A DNA stretch of 64,000 bases from an archaeon. GTDB lineage: Archaea > Thermoproteota > Nitrososphaeria > Nitrososphaerales > Gagatemarchaeaceae. The number at the start of each line of letters is the position of its first letter. Position 1 is the stretch's first letter. Made by a program: the position numbers and the translations under genes. Location: NCBI GenBank assembly GCA_021823325.1, contig JAKAOG010000004.1:62001-126000 (forward strand), read 5' to 3'. Below the pieces are notes generated by a model. It was not told the DNA's origin and searched no databases. It worked only from the letters and a program-made list of their open reading frames with translations. Positions 1-8,104 of this stretch are shown piece by piece.

Positions 1-160
1 CCGTAAGGCCGAACAGCGGGGTCGCAGCCATCACAAGATATGCGATCAGGGCGATGCCGGTCCAGACGAACCGCTCGTTGAGCGACGGCTTCTTCTCTGG
101 CTTCGGGATCTCAGGCAGTACCGTGCCTACGCTCTTGATGAAGTCACGCAATGAAGCCAA
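1..160 (-). CDS. secY: Preprotein translocase subunit SecY (5' part only)
   Basis: This is the N-terminal 53 residues of SecY, the channel of the Sec translocon; the rest lies beyond the window edge. The visible peptide has a short cytoplasmic N-terminus (ASLRDFIKSVGTVLPEIPKP), then the first membrane span (FVWTGIALIAYLVMAATPLF). The start is a TTG at 160, 11 bases after the L15 stop, with a GGAG ribosome-binding motif overlapping that stop. The position after L15 is the conserved end of the spc operon. Identification is firm; the exact start is likely rather than proven. Confidence 0.85.
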   Translation of the reverse strand, partial: MASLRDFIKSVGTVLPEIPKPEKKPSLNERFVWTGIALIAYLVMAATPLFGLT

Positions 161-171
161 TGGCTGGGGCT

Positions 172-573
172 TTACTCCTGGACTAGGATTTTTCCGCCCG
201 CGGCCTGTATTTTAGCCTGAGCCTTCTCTGTAAAGGATGCGACCTTCACTTCATAGGCTCCTTTGACCGCGCCGGATCCGAGAAGCTTGTCGACCCCCAT
301 CGATGTGAGGTCCAGTGACTTCACCCCCAACGCTATCCCGTCCAGCTCCCCCACGTTCACCCACCTGGCAGGCTTGATGTATCCCGGTGGCCTGAACGGG
401 TCTCTGCCGAAGTGGTCGGGGTCGTTGATGACGAGCCAGCTCCACTTGTGTTTGTGGAGCCCTGCGTTCCCGTGCCCCCCCTGCTTTCCAGAGTGCCTGT
501 GCTGGCCTATCTGCCCGTACCCGTGGGTCCTCATCCCCCTGTAGCGCCTTCCCTTGCGGGCCCTTGTCGGCAA
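172..573 (-). CDS. rpl15: 50S ribosomal protein L15 (uL15)
   Basis: Large-subunit protein uL15, 133 residues. The N-terminus is basic, with the His/Gly-rich rRNA-binding segment HRHSGKQGGHGNAGLHKHKW at about residues 25-44 that is typical of archaeal L15. The C-terminal half carries the small globular domain (IALGVKSLDLTSMGVDKLLG). It is a short archaeal-type L15 with no extension. The gene lies between L30 and secY in the same transcription unit, with a 1-base gap to L30. Confidence 0.93.
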   Translation of the reverse strand: MPTRARKGRRYRGMRTHGYGQIGQHRHSGKQGGHGNAGLHKHKWSWLVINDPDHFGRDPFRPPGYIKPARWVNVGELDGIALGVKSLDLTSMGVDKLLGSGAVKGAYEVKVASFTEKAQAKIQAAGGKILVQE

Positions 574-574
574 A

Positions 575-1048
575 TCAGAACATCCTCCTCACTATCTCTT
601 CCAGCTTCGGATTCTTCCCTAGCAGCCCCTTCTCACTGAACTGCCTTCTCATGGACCGCCTGAAGCCCCCCTTCGGAGGCGCCAGTCTGAAGTATGGCAG
701 GACCCCTCCCACCGCCGAGAGCCTCGACTGGTCTTTCATCATCTTGGCGGCCAGCTCTTTGTGGCTCTTGAAGCCTAGCCCCTTCAACGCGTCCTTGTCA
801 AGCACCTTCGTCTTGCTCACCATCCCCTTCTTCGAAAGGAGGTCGGCGAGCAGCGGTTCCTCCACCGGGGTCCAAGCGATGTAGTCCTTGCAGAGCCTCA
901 GCATCCCCACGGTAGGCTCGTCGTCTGTGACGACAGAAGCTGAGAACTTCTTTGCCACCCAGAGCTCGTTGAGGGATTTGCGCACCGGTGCTGAGCTGTT
1001 TATCGAGCCGTGGAGGTTTACCACTAGGATTAGTCCCATTTTCACCAT
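575..1048 (-). CDS. rpl30: 50S ribosomal protein L30 (uL30)
   Basis: Large-subunit protein uL30 of the longer archaeal/eukaryotic L7 type, 157 residues from the chosen ATG (MVKMGLILVVNLHGS). The open frame extends 19 codons upstream, but those codons overlap the end of S5, and the L30 fold begins at GLILVVNLHGSINSS. The central segment AWTPVEEPLLADLLSKKGMV and the C-terminal PPKGGFRRSMRRQFSEKGLLG match archaeal L30. The start lies four bases after the S5 stop. Confidence 0.92.
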   Translation of the reverse strand: MVKMGLILVVNLHGSINSSAPVRKSLNELWVAKKFSASVVTDDEPTVGMLRLCKDYIAWTPVEEPLLADLLSKKGMVSKTKVLDKDALKGLGFKSHKELAAKMMKDQSRLSAVGGVLPYFRLAPPKGGFRRSMRRQFSEKGLLGKNPKLEEIVRRMF

Positions 1049-1052
1049 TCTC

Positions 1053-1676
1053 CTATACGTTGAGCCCGTGCGACATCTTGAAGGCGTCGTAGACCGCGTT
1101 CGCAAGCGAAGACATGGTGTTGGTAGAGCCGAACGTCCTGACCCACGCGTCCTTCACCCCGGCCAGCTGGAGCAGGTTCTTCAGTGCCGGACCGGCGACG
1201 AGCCCTAGTGACCTGGGGGCAGGGATGATCTCGACCGTCACGCTCCCCGCCTTGCCTCTGATCTTGTATGGCACCGAGTGGGGCCTTCCGTCTCGGCACT
1301 CCCACGAGCCGCACCCTAGCTTCACAGGGATGATGTTCAGCAGCGCCGCTGTCGTCGCTTTCTCGATGGCTTCTCTAGTCTGCATCGCCTTCCCCTTGCC
1401 TACCCCGAACCACCCCGCGCCGTTGCCTACGGCGACCACCGCGAGGAAGCGGGTGAGCTCGCCGGCGTCGGTCTGCTTCTGCACGACGCTCACGCCCACG
1501 ACCTCGTTCCTGAGGTCGGGCAGGAGCTTCTTGACGATCTCTGCCTCGCGGACCCGCTGTCCGCTACGGAATATGTCGTCCAGCGAGGTGACCTTTCCGT
1601 CGTTGACCTGCTGGCCCAGCTTGGTCCTTGGGAGCCAGACCTGCTCCTCCTCCTGACGCCCGCGCTGATAGCCCAC
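1053..1676 (-). CDS. rps5: 30S ribosomal protein S5 (uS5)
   Basis: Small-subunit decoding-fidelity protein uS5, 207 residues. It has the N-terminal double-stranded-RNA-binding-like fold (ending in FLAVVAVGNGAGWFGVGKGK, about residues 78-97) and the C-terminal S5 domain (KAGSVTVEIIPAPRSLGLVAG). The Arg/Trp/Glu-rich N-terminal tail is usual in archaeal S5. Its ATG overlaps the last base of the L18 stop at 1676, indicating translational coupling. Confidence 0.94.
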   Translation of the reverse strand: MGYQRGRQEEEQVWLPRTKLGQQVNDGKVTSLDDIFRSGQRVREAEIVKKLLPDLRNEVVGVSVVQKQTDAGELTRFLAVVAVGNGAGWFGVGKGKAMQTREAIEKATTAALLNIIPVKLGCGSWECRDGRPHSVPYKIRGKAGSVTVEIIPAPRSLGLVAGPALKNLLQLAGVKDAWVRTFGSTNTMSSLANAVYDAFKMSHGLNV

Positions 1677-2260
1677 TACTTGCCTGCCCCCGTTATGGCG
1701 GCCTTGACCTTTTCGAATTCGGCAGGGTAGTCCTGAGGCTTGAAGCCTCCCTTCGCCAGCTTCCCGAAGCTTCTGGAATAGGCAGTCTTGTCTTCCGCGG
1801 CCAGCTTGGTAGCGTACGCGGCTATCGGCTTACCGGACATCCTGTCCTCGTCAGGGAACGCCTCCTCCCCTACGGGCACCGCCACCCCGGAGTCGACGAC
1901 GCCCTTCAGGAGCGCCGCGATCCTGGAGCCGCGGATGAACGGGACGATGCCGTTGTAGACGACCGCTTCCTTTACCCCCGCTGACAGGGCCTTCTTGCCT
2001 GCGAGCAGACCTAGGAGATAGCAGGCAGGTACAGACTTCGAGGAACCGCGCCATCCCGCTTTCGCGAGCTCCTTGGAGTTCGACGCAGACAGGACCATGT
2101 CCCCCTTTACGGTGGGCTTTACGAACTGGGCAGAGACGTTCTTGTTGGAGACCCTTACCACCAGCAGGGCCATCTGCGAAGTGATCGCCTTCCGCCTTGC
2201 ACGATAGTCGGTCATCCCTTCCCTTCTGCGCCTGAGGAGGTGGACGTGCGTGGACGTCAC
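1676..2260 (-). CDS. rpl18: 50S ribosomal protein L18 (uL18)
   Basis: 5S rRNA-binding protein uL18 of the long archaeal L5e type, 194 residues. The motif RRRREGMTDYRARRKAI near residues 10-26 is the 5S-binding signature; the core follows (MALLVVRVSNKNVSAQF). The start is a GTG at 2260 whose GTGA overlaps the TGA stop of L19e. The later ATG of EGMTDYRARR would remove part of the conserved basic motif, so the GTG is preferred. Confidence 0.92.
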   Translation of the reverse strand: MTSTHVHLLRRRREGMTDYRARRKAITSQMALLVVRVSNKNVSAQFVKPTVKGDMVLSASNSKELAKAGWRGSSKSVPACYLLGLLAGKKALSAGVKEAVVYNGIVPFIRGSRIAALLKGVVDSGVAVPVGEEAFPDEDRMSGKPIAAYATKLAAEDKTAYSRSFGKLAKGGFKPQDYPAEFEKVKAAITGAGK

Positions 2261-2691
2261 TTCTTCGCCTCCTTCAGAAGGTCAAGGATGTGCTTTACCC
2301 CTCTTACCTGGCCCCCCTTTACCTGCTTGTAGAGCCTCTTGTAGTCCTCGTTGCTGATCTCCTTCCTCTCCTTCGCGACCTTGAGCCTCCATCTCAGCGC
2401 TCTGACCTTGGCGATCCAGAGAGCCTTCCTGGGGTTCCTTGCGGTCGCCCGCCCCTCGATGGAGCCAGCGCCGCGCCCTCGCTTTAGCTTCTTCGAGCGT
2501 TCCCTGAACCTCCCTCTGGAGACGCCTTTCTCGGGGGCGACGGTTATGGCGCCGAAGCCCACCAGCCCGCGTATCGTGCTCCTGGTGATTGCGTCCTGAA
2601 TCAAGTCCGAATACTCGTCGTTGAAAGTTATCCTGTCGACCCCCACGCCGAGGACCGAAGCCGCGAGCCGCCTCTTACTCTTTAGGTTCAA
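2257..2691 (-). CDS. rpl19e: 50S ribosomal protein L19e (eL19)
   Basis: Archaeal/eukaryotic-specific large-subunit protein eL19, 144 residues. It shows the N-terminal helical domain (NLKSKRRLAASVLGVGVDRI), the basic linker (GRFRERSKKLKRGRGAGSIEG) and the C-terminal helices (WIAKVRALRWRLK, then DYKRLYKQVKGG). The gene overlaps L32e upstream by 17 bases and L18 downstream by 4 bases, typical of the compact spc operon. Confidence 0.93.
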   Translation of the reverse strand: MNLKSKRRLAASVLGVGVDRITFNDEYSDLIQDAITRSTIRGLVGFGAITVAPEKGVSRGRFRERSKKLKRGRGAGSIEGRATARNPRKALWIAKVRALRWRLKVAKERKEISNEDYKRLYKQVKGGQVRGVKHILDLLKEAKK

Positions 2692-3103
2692 TCACTCTCA
2701 ATCCTGTCGGGTTGACGACCCTGATGCCTAGCTCAGTTGCCCTCGTTATGATAGAAGCCCTCTTCTTCGCTCCGACCGTCCCGCCTATCCTTGCGACGTC
2801 CCTTCCCGGGACGAGCGCGACGAGGTCGGCCGGCCTGTACACCACGACATCCAGATGACCGCTCGGGTGGAGACCTCTGGCTTCCGCCGGGCCGCGGTAT
2901 CCGATCCTGACCAGCGCGGGCCATCCCTTGTCCTGGCGCCTCATCTTGCTATCGATCCCCTTCGGCTTGCGCCATTCAGGGTGTATCCTGACGTAACGCC
3001 AGCTTTCCTGCCGCACGAACGCCGGGCGGTTCTTCGAGACCTCTTTGCGCTTGGCCACGAGCGCTTTCATGCGGTCCTCCTCCGACTGCTTCCCTTTCGG
3101 CAT
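2675..3103 (-). CDS. rpl32e: 50S ribosomal protein L32e (eL32)
   Basis: eL32, 142 residues. The motifs FVRQESWRYVRIHPEWRKPK and GYRGPAEARGLHPSGHLDVV are hallmarks of this archaeal/eukaryotic protein. A short charged N-terminal extension (PKGKQSEEDRMKALVAKRKE) precedes the globular domain. The start lies five bases after the L6 stop. Confidence 0.94.
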   Translation of the reverse strand: MPKGKQSEEDRMKALVAKRKEVSKNRPAFVRQESWRYVRIHPEWRKPKGIDSKMRRQDKGWPALVRIGYRGPAEARGLHPSGHLDVVVYRPADLVALVPGRDVARIGGTVGAKKRASIITRATELGIRVVNPTGLRVIEPKE

Positions 3104-3108
3104 GGTTT

Positions 3109-3654
3109 TTACGAGCCCTCCTCCTTATGGTATATGTAGAGTCCGTCGAGGAATATCCTCTGGTCCTTCCGCTTGACCTTGGTGGCGAGCTCGATGTTGG
3201 CGGCGGTCTGACCCACGTCCTCGACAGACACACCCTTTACGATGACGTCGTCCCCGTCAATCGTGACCTTGCAGTCGCCTACGATGTCAGAAACCCTCGG
3301 GGACCTCTCCCCCACGAAGTTCTCGACGATGACCTGCTTCCCTTTCGTCTTCACCGTTATGGGGAAGTGGGCGTAGACGACCTTCACCTTGTAGGTGTAT
3401 CCTTTGGTCACTCCTGTGACCATGTTGTTCACGATGCTGGTGACCGTGTTGATTATGACGTTGTCCCTCCTCTTGCGCGAGAATGGAGAGAAAACCACTT
3501 TGTTCCCGTCCAACCCTATGTTCACGTTGATCTTCTCGAAGTTCTTCCTCGCTTCCCCGAGTTTCCCTTTGATGGAAAGGTTACGCCCTGTGAGCGTCGC
3601 CGTGACCCCCCCTGGGAGCTCCACGGAGGTGCTCTGGACGGTCTCAGTAGACAT
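3109..3654 (-). CDS. rpl6: 50S ribosomal protein L6 (uL6)
   Basis: uL6, 181 residues, with two repeated alpha/beta domains. The N-terminal domain contains [20 protein letters not shown], the second contains [19 protein letters not shown] and [20 protein letters not shown], which contacts the sarcin-ricin region. The ATG overlaps the 3' end of the S8 gene's upstream neighbour arrangement by 11 bases (S8 stop is at 3644), consistent with coupled translation. Confidence 0.94.
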   Translation of the reverse strand: MSTETVQSTSVELPGGVTATLTGRNLSIKGKLGEARKNFEKINVNIGLDGNKVVFSPFSRKRRDNVIINTVTSIVNNMVTGVTKGYTYKVKVVYAHFPITVKTKGKQVIVENFVGERSPRVSDIVGDCKVTIDGDDVIVKGVSVEDVGQTAANIELATKVKRKDQRIFLDGLYIYHKEEGS

Positions 3655-4042
3655 AGCCTATCAGCCTCCCACCTATCTTCTTCTCCTGGGCTTCGACGTG
3701 GGACATGACCCCCTGGGGCGTCGAAACTATCAGGGTACCGACGCCGACAGCCGGGAGGTACCTGTGCTCCCAGTCGACGAGCTTCAAAGACTTCACAGGG
3801 AACCGAGGCGATATCACCCCGCACTTGTTTATCCGCCCCATGAGCTGCACCCTGAGCTTCCCTCCGACCCCGTCGTCGATGTACTCGAACTCCCCGATGT
3901 ACCTGCGCTTCTGGAGGACCCTCAGCACCTCCCCTGCAAGGCCGGACGCGGGGATGACCACGCACTCCTTCTTGTTCCTCATCTCGGCGTTCTGGAGGCT
4001 GGCGAACAGGTTCGCGAGGACGTTTGTTGCTGGCATCTCCAT
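3644..4042 (-). CDS. rps8: 30S ribosomal protein S8 (uS8)
   Basis: uS8, 132 residues, binds the central domain of 16S rRNA. The N-terminus [20 protein letters not shown] and the C-terminal signature around [20 protein letters not shown] are both present. The gene follows S14 by six bases and overlaps the start of L6. Confidence 0.94.
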   Translation of the reverse strand: MEMPATNVLANLFASLQNAEMRNKKECVVIPASGLAGEVLRVLQKRRYIGEFEYIDDGVGGKLRVQLMGRINKCGVISPRFPVKSLKLVDWEHRYLPAVGVGTLIVSTPQGVMSHVEAQEKKIGGRLIGYVY

Positions 4043-4048
4043 CTACCT

Positions 4049-4210
4049 CTAGTCGTACTTCCTGAAGCCTAGCTTCTCAGCCACTTCCCTGAAACACTGC
4101 CTGCACAGGACAAGGTCGTAAGACCTTATGACCGCGCCGTACTGTCCGCACCGCTTGCAATAGTGGGTCGACTTGCCATACTTCCGCTCCTTTGGATGTC
4201 TCTCCTTCAT
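4049..4210 (-). CDS. rps14: 30S ribosomal protein S14, zinc-binding type (uS14)
   Basis: Very short gene for 53 residues. The translation begins [20 protein letters not shown] and ends [13 protein letters not shown]. Four cysteines (C18, C21, C36, C39) form the zinc-binding C+ type S14 motif. The ATG at 4210 overlaps the TGA stop of L5 (4207-4209), and the stop lies six bases before the S8 start. The location between L5 and S8 is the conserved archaeal place for S14. Confidence 0.94.
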   Translation of the reverse strand: MKERHPKERKYGKSTHYCKRCGQYGAVIRSYDLVLCRQCFREVAEKLGFRKYD

Positions 4211-4734
4211 TGGACTGTCACCCCGAAATTGTCCTTGAAGTACTGGACGGACTCTTCGCGACTGACCAGATGGGACCTGCCCACCCTCGCCGCGCGCCTG
4301 TTACGCCGTGCAACCCTGAAACCTGGCCTCTCAAGAAGGACCGAGACGTTCATCCCAAGGATGCCTATCGCCGGGTCGTAGCGTATCCCGGGTATCTCTA
4401 TGTGCTCTTTGATGCCGAACGAGACCGACCCTCTCGGGTCGAAGCTCGACTCCTGGAGCTTCTTCTCTCGCGCGGCGAGCAGCTTCGTGATCAGGGGCGC
4501 CGTCCCCTCTCCCCTGACGGTGACCACCACTCCGATGGGCTCCCCCTTGTGGATGCCGAAGTCTCTGACGGACTTCTTCGCCCTCGTCTGGGCAGGAGTC
4601 TGGCCGGTAACCTGCTCGAGGACTTTCTTCCCTCTCTCGATCGCCTCGCCTGACTTGCCTAGACCGATGTTGACCACTACCTTCGCCACCCTGATGCTCT
4701 TCATAGGGTTCTCCTGAACCGTCTTCTGGCTCAT
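4207..4734 (-). CDS. rpl5: 50S ribosomal protein L5 (uL5)
   Basis: uL5, 175 residues from the ATG at 4734; a longer open frame exists upstream but only overlaps S4e. It binds 5S rRNA together with L18. Recognisable segments are [39 protein letters not shown] and [20 protein letters not shown]. The start ATG overlaps the TGA stop of S4e (ATGA), so the two are translationally coupled. Confidence 0.93.
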   Translation of the reverse strand: MSQKTVQENPMKSIRVAKVVVNIGLGKSGEAIERGKKVLEQVTGQTPAQTRAKKSVRDFGIHKGEPIGVVVTVRGEGTAPLITKLLAAREKKLQESSFDPRGSVSFGIKEHIEIPGIRYDPAIGILGMNVSVLLERPGFRVARRNRRAARVGRSHLVSREESVQYFKDNFGVTVQ

Positions 4735-5459
4735 TTCTTGCCCGTCCCCACAGTTATCATAGGAGCTGTCGTCCCGACCGGGAAGACGAGCCTCGAAGGC
4801 ACCTCCGCCTCGCCGCTCGGGAGGGTGAGCCTGACCATCTTTTCTCTGGATATAGTCCCCTTCTTGACGTCTGCTATCTTCCCCATCTGCCCCGCCCTGT
4901 CTCCTGTCAGCACCAGCCCCAGAGAGCCTTTCGCCAGCTTCGACTGGCCGAGCACCTTCTGGGACGGGACCTCGAGGAGCACCGCGTCTCCTGGGGAGAG
5001 GTTCAGGTCGTCGGACACTACCGAGCGTCCGTCGTGCAGCCCGTATTGTATATGCCCCCCGCTTATCTTCGTCTTGGTGCGGATGCTGCACAGCTTGGTC
5101 TTGGCCTCGTCTGAGCCGACCTTGGCAGGGACCAGCCCCTTCGGGGACGGGACCAGCCTGTAATCGGCTCCTTCGACCGGCACGCTTACGACGTTGAACA
5201 ACCCTACGGGGAACCTAGGAGTCTTCCGCTCTCTGCCGTCGACCAGGACCTTCCCTCCCTTCATCATGTACTTCAGCTCCTTCGAGAGGTTGGCCATCGA
5301 CAAAAGGTCCCTTACCACGACCCCGAGAGGGTACGACGAGGCCGTCTGATGAGGACCGGGCATCGGCTTGAACACGAACCTGTCGGACTTTCTGGAGATA
5401 TCCCAGCTGCGCGGCGCCGCAAGCCGCTTCATCTTGTTCCTTCCGCCCTTCTTCCCCAT
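4731..5459 (-). CDS. rps4e: 30S ribosomal protein S4e (eS4)
   Basis: eS4, 242 residues, archaeal/eukaryotic-specific. Domain order: N-terminal segment (MKRLAAPRSWDISRKSDRFV), an S4-type RNA-binding domain (MANLSKELKYMMKGGKVLVD), a central domain and a C-terminal KOW motif (LGLVLTGDRAGQMGKIADVK). It follows L24 with no gap, as in other archaeal spc operons. Confidence 0.94.
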   Translation of the reverse strand: MGKKGGRNKMKRLAAPRSWDISRKSDRFVFKPMPGPHQTASSYPLGVVVRDLLSMANLSKELKYMMKGGKVLVDGRERKTPRFPVGLFNVVSVPVEGADYRLVPSPKGLVPAKVGSDEAKTKLCSIRTKTKISGGHIQYGLHDGRSVVSDDLNLSPGDAVLLEVPSQKVLGQSKLAKGSLGLVLTGDRAGQMGKIADVKKGTISREKMVRLTLPSGEAEVPSRLVFPVGTTAPMITVGTGKK

Positions 5460-5753
5460 CTACGCCGGCCCCTCCAGCTTGCTCTTCCTGATCTTGTCAT
5501 CGAGGATCAACGATGTGATCACAAGGTTCGAGGAGCTTATCGGTACCGACGCGGTCCCTCCCTTGAGCTTCTCTCTCGTGACCCCCTCTACGTTCACGAC
5601 CCCCAGTGACTGGTCCACCTTGGTGACTTTGCCTTCGATATCCTTGAACTCACCACGGACGATCCTGACAGAGTCCCCCACGCGCGGACGCAGGCTCCGC
5701 TTGTGGTGCCTTTCCCTTAGCTCTTCAGACAGCCGAGAACCGAACTTCATCAT
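5460..5753 (-). CDS. rpl24: 50S ribosomal protein L24 (uL24)
   Basis: uL24, 97 residues, one of the assembly-initiating large-subunit proteins. The KOW motif is at RVGDSVRIVRGEFKDIEGKV. The frame is open for 15 codons more, but those codons lie inside L14; the tandem ATG-ATG at 5748-5753, preceded by AGGTGGT and five bases after the L14 stop, is the likely start (MMKFGSRLSEELRERHHKRS). Confidence 0.92.
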   Translation of the reverse strand: MMKFGSRLSEELRERHHKRSLRPRVGDSVRIVRGEFKDIEGKVTKVDQSLGVVNVEGVTREKLKGGTASVPISSSNLVITSLILDDKIRKSKLEGPA

Positions 5754-5758
5754 ACCAC

Positions 5759-6193
5759 CTATACTATTATCGACGCCAAGTTGGCGATCCTGGGCCATTT
5801 TTCAGCGGCCTCGCTAGCGACCGGGCCTTTGATGTCCGTCCCTTTCAGGTCGCCTTCGGGGGTGATTATCACCGCGGCGTTGTCCTCGAAAACAATCCTC
5901 TGCCCGCTCACCCTCCTGACAGGGTACTTCTGCCTCACTATCACCGCGCCGAAAACAGTCTTCTTAAGTTCCGGGGGTCCCTTCTTTACGACACAGACGA
6001 TCGAGTCCCCGACTGAGGCGGCGGGTATCCTGCTGTGCCTCCCTTTCGCCTTCGTGACCTGGACGACCCTCAGGGTCTTGGCTCCCGTGTTGTCGGCGCA
6101 CGTGATGACAGCGTAAAGCGGAATCGACCTGGTGATGTAGTTCTTGAACTCCTCTACGCCCTTCGCAGAGACTGCACGCGATTTGGTTGACAT
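5759..6193 (-). CDS. rpl14: 50S ribosomal protein L14 (uL14)
   Basis: uL14, 144 residues, at the subunit interface. The motifs ADNTGAKTLRVVQVTKAKGR, VGDSIVCVVKKGPPELKKTV and GQRIVFEDNAAVIITPEGDL are typical of archaeal L14. It starts at the last base of the S17 stop codon. Confidence 0.95.
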   Translation of the reverse strand: MSTKSRAVSAKGVEEFKNYITRSIPLYAVITCADNTGAKTLRVVQVTKAKGRHSRIPAASVGDSIVCVVKKGPPELKKTVFGAVIVRQKYPVRRVSGQRIVFEDNAAVIITPEGDLKGTDIKGPVASEAAEKWPRIANLASIIV

Positions 6194-6519
6194 TATGCGC
6201 CTCTCCCGGCCTCAACGACGACGAAAGAGATGGTCTTCGAAAGCGGCCTGCACTCGCCGATGGTGACCGACGCGCCGTCCTTCACCGCGATGCACGGCGG
6301 GACATGGGCGCTGACCCTGCTGCGCCTCCTCTCCCCCCTGTTGAACTTCGGGACCATGTGCAGGTATTCCATTTCGACAACCACGAAGCTCTTTCCCGCA
6401 GTCGAGACAGCCTTCCCCGTAAGGAGCCTCCCCCTTACCTTGATGCTCCCGTGGAACGGGCACCTGTCGTCCTGGCATTTCTTCTTGGGGGCCGCGATGT
6501 CGAGGCCTGCTGAGCTCAT
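6193..6519 (-). CDS. rps17: 30S ribosomal protein S17 (uS17)
   Basis: uS17 of the longer archaeal type, 108 residues, an OB-fold protein that binds 16S rRNA. The segments CPFHGSIKVRGRLLTGKAVS, VVVEMEYLHMVPKFNRGERR and DGASVTIGECRPLSKTISFV identify it. Its ATG overlaps the stop of the RNase P subunit gene upstream. Confidence 0.94.
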   Translation of the reverse strand: MSSAGLDIAAPKKKCQDDRCPFHGSIKVRGRLLTGKAVSTAGKSFVVVEMEYLHMVPKFNRGERRRSRVSAHVPPCIAVKDGASVTIGECRPLSKTISFVVVEAGRGA

Positions 6520-6752
6520 GCGGACTTCCTCCCGAGCCTGTCCTGGAGCCTACCCATGATGTCCAGCCCCGTCACTATCTTTCCCGAACCGACAAGCATG
6601 AACGCTGCCCCCGACTTCGCAACACGGACGTTCCTGCCGAGCGACTGAAGCACGAGGGTGTTGGCCGACTCCAAGACCACGATCCCGGTCTTCCCTGTCA
6701 AGGTGGGATCCTTCGCGCTCAGAATCTTGACGCGCTCGCCTATGACGTTCAT
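6516..6752 (-). CDS. rnp1: Ribonuclease P protein component 1 (Rpp29/Pop4)
   Basis: RNase P protein subunit Rnp1, 78 residues, which helps the catalytic RNA process tRNA 5' ends. It is an Sm-like barrel: NVIGERVKILSAKDPTLTGK, then a GIVVLESANTLVLQ strand pair and SGKIVTGLDIMGRLQDRLGR at the C-terminus. Placement between L29 and S17 is the conserved archaeal location. It overlaps both neighbours by 4 bases. Confidence 0.9.
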   Translation of the reverse strand: MNVIGERVKILSAKDPTLTGKTGIVVLESANTLVLQSLGRNVRVAKSGAAFMLVGSGKIVTGLDIMGRLQDRLGRKSA

Positions 6753-6955
6753 TCCTTGACCCCCTTCTCGTGCATCACGGTAATCACCCTGGCGATGTCC
6801 TTCCTTATCCTGTGTATGTTGCCCACGTCCTTCTTCACGATCCCCCTCTGGGCGCCGCCGGCAAGCTTGGAGAGCTCCGACCTGAGGTCGAAGAGCATCT
6901 GCCTGAGCTTGTCAGCGTCCTGTTCCCTGAGCTCCTTCGGCTTCAGCTGTGGCAT
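6749..6955 (-). CDS. rpl29: 50S ribosomal protein L29 (uL29)
   Basis: uL29, 68 residues, a two-helix protein near the peptide exit tunnel (LKPKELREQDADKLRQMLFD, LRSELSKLAGGAQRG). Its start lies 44 bases inside the S3 gene in another frame. The N-terminal sequence from this ATG fits the family, so the long overlap appears real. Confidence 0.92.
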   Translation of the reverse strand: MPQLKPKELREQDADKLRQMLFDLRSELSKLAGGAQRGIVKKDVGNIHRIRKDIARVITVMHEKGVKE

Positions 6956-7595
6956 CTTCTTTTCTCTCCTCTGTTTCCTGCTTGACGTCCTCCTTCATCA
7001 CGAAGTCCGGTGGAAGGGCGTCTCTCAGCGCTATCTTCACCTTTATCCCATAGAGGCCCATCTTCGTCAGGACGTCAGTCGTGGCCTGGCTGACTGACCG
7101 TTCCGCCGTGTCGCCGCTCTTGGGGACGATCCCGGCCCTGTACTTCTCGCCATGCGACCTGTCGCTCCTCAGCTTTCCTGCGACCGAAATCTCTACCCCA
7201 GCAGCCCCCGCGTTCATCACGTTGTTGACGGACCACTGGGCCGCCCTTCGGAAGGCCGTCCCCCTGGTCACTATCTGACCTATGCGCGCAGCCATTATCC
7301 TCGCGTTAAGCTCTGGGTTCTCTACTTCTGTTACGGCGATCTGAGGGTTTGTAAGATTGAAACGGGCGCCGACCTTGTCAGTGAGGTCCTTGATCCCTGT
7401 CCCCCTGCGGCCGATGGCAAGTCCAGGTCGGGCGACGTAGACCTTCAGGGTTATCCCCACGGGCGACTTTTGTATCTCTAGCCCCCCGTACCCCGCGTCT
7501 CTGAGTTCCTTCTCGAAGAACTCGTCCAGGTCAGCGTACGACTTGCTCGTGATGAGAATCGATTTCACTGTTGTCCGACGCTGCTGGGCTGACAA
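6912..7595 (-). CDS. rps3: 30S ribosomal protein S3 (uS3)
   Basis: uS3, 227 residues, at the mRNA entry tunnel. The KH domain is visible at about residues 45-75 with the GxxG loop in ARPGLAIGRRGTGIKDL; the C-terminal S3 domain contains GTAFRRAAQWSVNNVMNAGA and VSVAGKLR-type residues (EISVAGKLRSDRSHGEKYRA). A Glu/Lys/Ala-rich C-terminal tail of about 25 residues overlaps the L29 start by 44 bases. Confidence 0.95.
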   Translation of the reverse strand: MSAQQRRTTVKSILITSKSYADLDEFFEKELRDAGYGGLEIQKSPVGITLKVYVARPGLAIGRRGTGIKDLTDKVGARFNLTNPQIAVTEVENPELNARIMAARIGQIVTRGTAFRRAAQWSVNNVMNAGAAGVEISVAGKLRSDRSHGEKYRAGIVPKSGDTAERSVSQATTDVLTKMGLYGIKVKIALRDALPPDFVMKEDVKQETEERKEDATAEAEGAQGTGR

Positions 7596-7597
7596 CG

Positions 7598-8059
7598 CTA
7601 TACTTCCTTGCCCACGACTTCGAGATGGACCAGCTGATGGAAGTTGGGAGAGCTTCTGCCGAACGCTCTTGGGGTGTAGTCCTTGAGCGTCCTCCCCGCG
7701 TAGCCGGCGGCATGGATGATCTTCACCCTGTCAGGGTCGAGCCCCTTGAACTCGGTGTTTCCCTGGAGGTTCCTCAGGACTTCGAGGTAAGCCTTCGCCG
7801 CCTTCACAGGGTATGAACCGGTCGGGAACCCTTGCAGCTCGCTCCTGTGGCCGACCTTGAGCTTGTGGCGCCTGAATGCGATCGACATCTTCTTGTCTTC
7901 TACGAGCTCCAGTAGGTCGATCGCCTTCGTAAGAGTCAGTCCCTTTATCGTGACCGCTACTTCACGAGCTGCTTTCGGGGAGACGTTGACCTCCCTCGCG
8001 CTAGCCCGGACATGTACCGACGGGTCGAACCCCTCGAAACTGTAACCGTAATGAGGCAC
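7598..8059 (-). CDS. rpl22: 50S ribosomal protein L22 (uL22)
   Basis: uL22, lining the exit tunnel, 153 residues from the chosen GTG (…PHYGYSFEGFDPSVHVRASA). The L22 core VSPKAAREVAVTIKGLTLTK and the basic beta-hairpin region are present. The open frame reaches an ATG at 8128, but a TATA box (minus-strand TTTATAA, 8098-8104) lies inside that extension and GAGAGGG precedes the GTG at 8059, so the shorter form is preferred. It is the first gene of the cluster here: S19, L2, L23, L4 and L3, which usually precede L22, are absent. Confidence 0.88.
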   Translation of the reverse strand: MPHYGYSFEGFDPSVHVRASAREVNVSPKAAREVAVTIKGLTLTKAIDLLELVEDKKMSIAFRRHKLKVGHRSELQGFPTGSYPVKAAKAYLEVLRNLQGNTEFKGLDPDRVKIIHAAGYAGRTLKDYTPRAFGRSSPNFHQLVHLEVVGKEV

Positions 8060-8097
8060 TTTATCCCTCTCGTAATGCGGGCCGATTGCTGATGCGG

Positions 8098-8104
8098 TTA
8101 TAAA
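8098..8104 (-). promoter_or_regulatory. TATA box of the ribosomal protein cluster
   Basis: Minus-strand TTTATAA about 25 nt before a predicted transcription start near 8075. That leaves a leader of roughly 16 nt containing GAGAGGG before the L22 GTG. It is the only strong TATA element between L22 and sdhA, and suggests that the whole L22-to-SecY cluster is transcribed from here. Confidence 0.6.
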
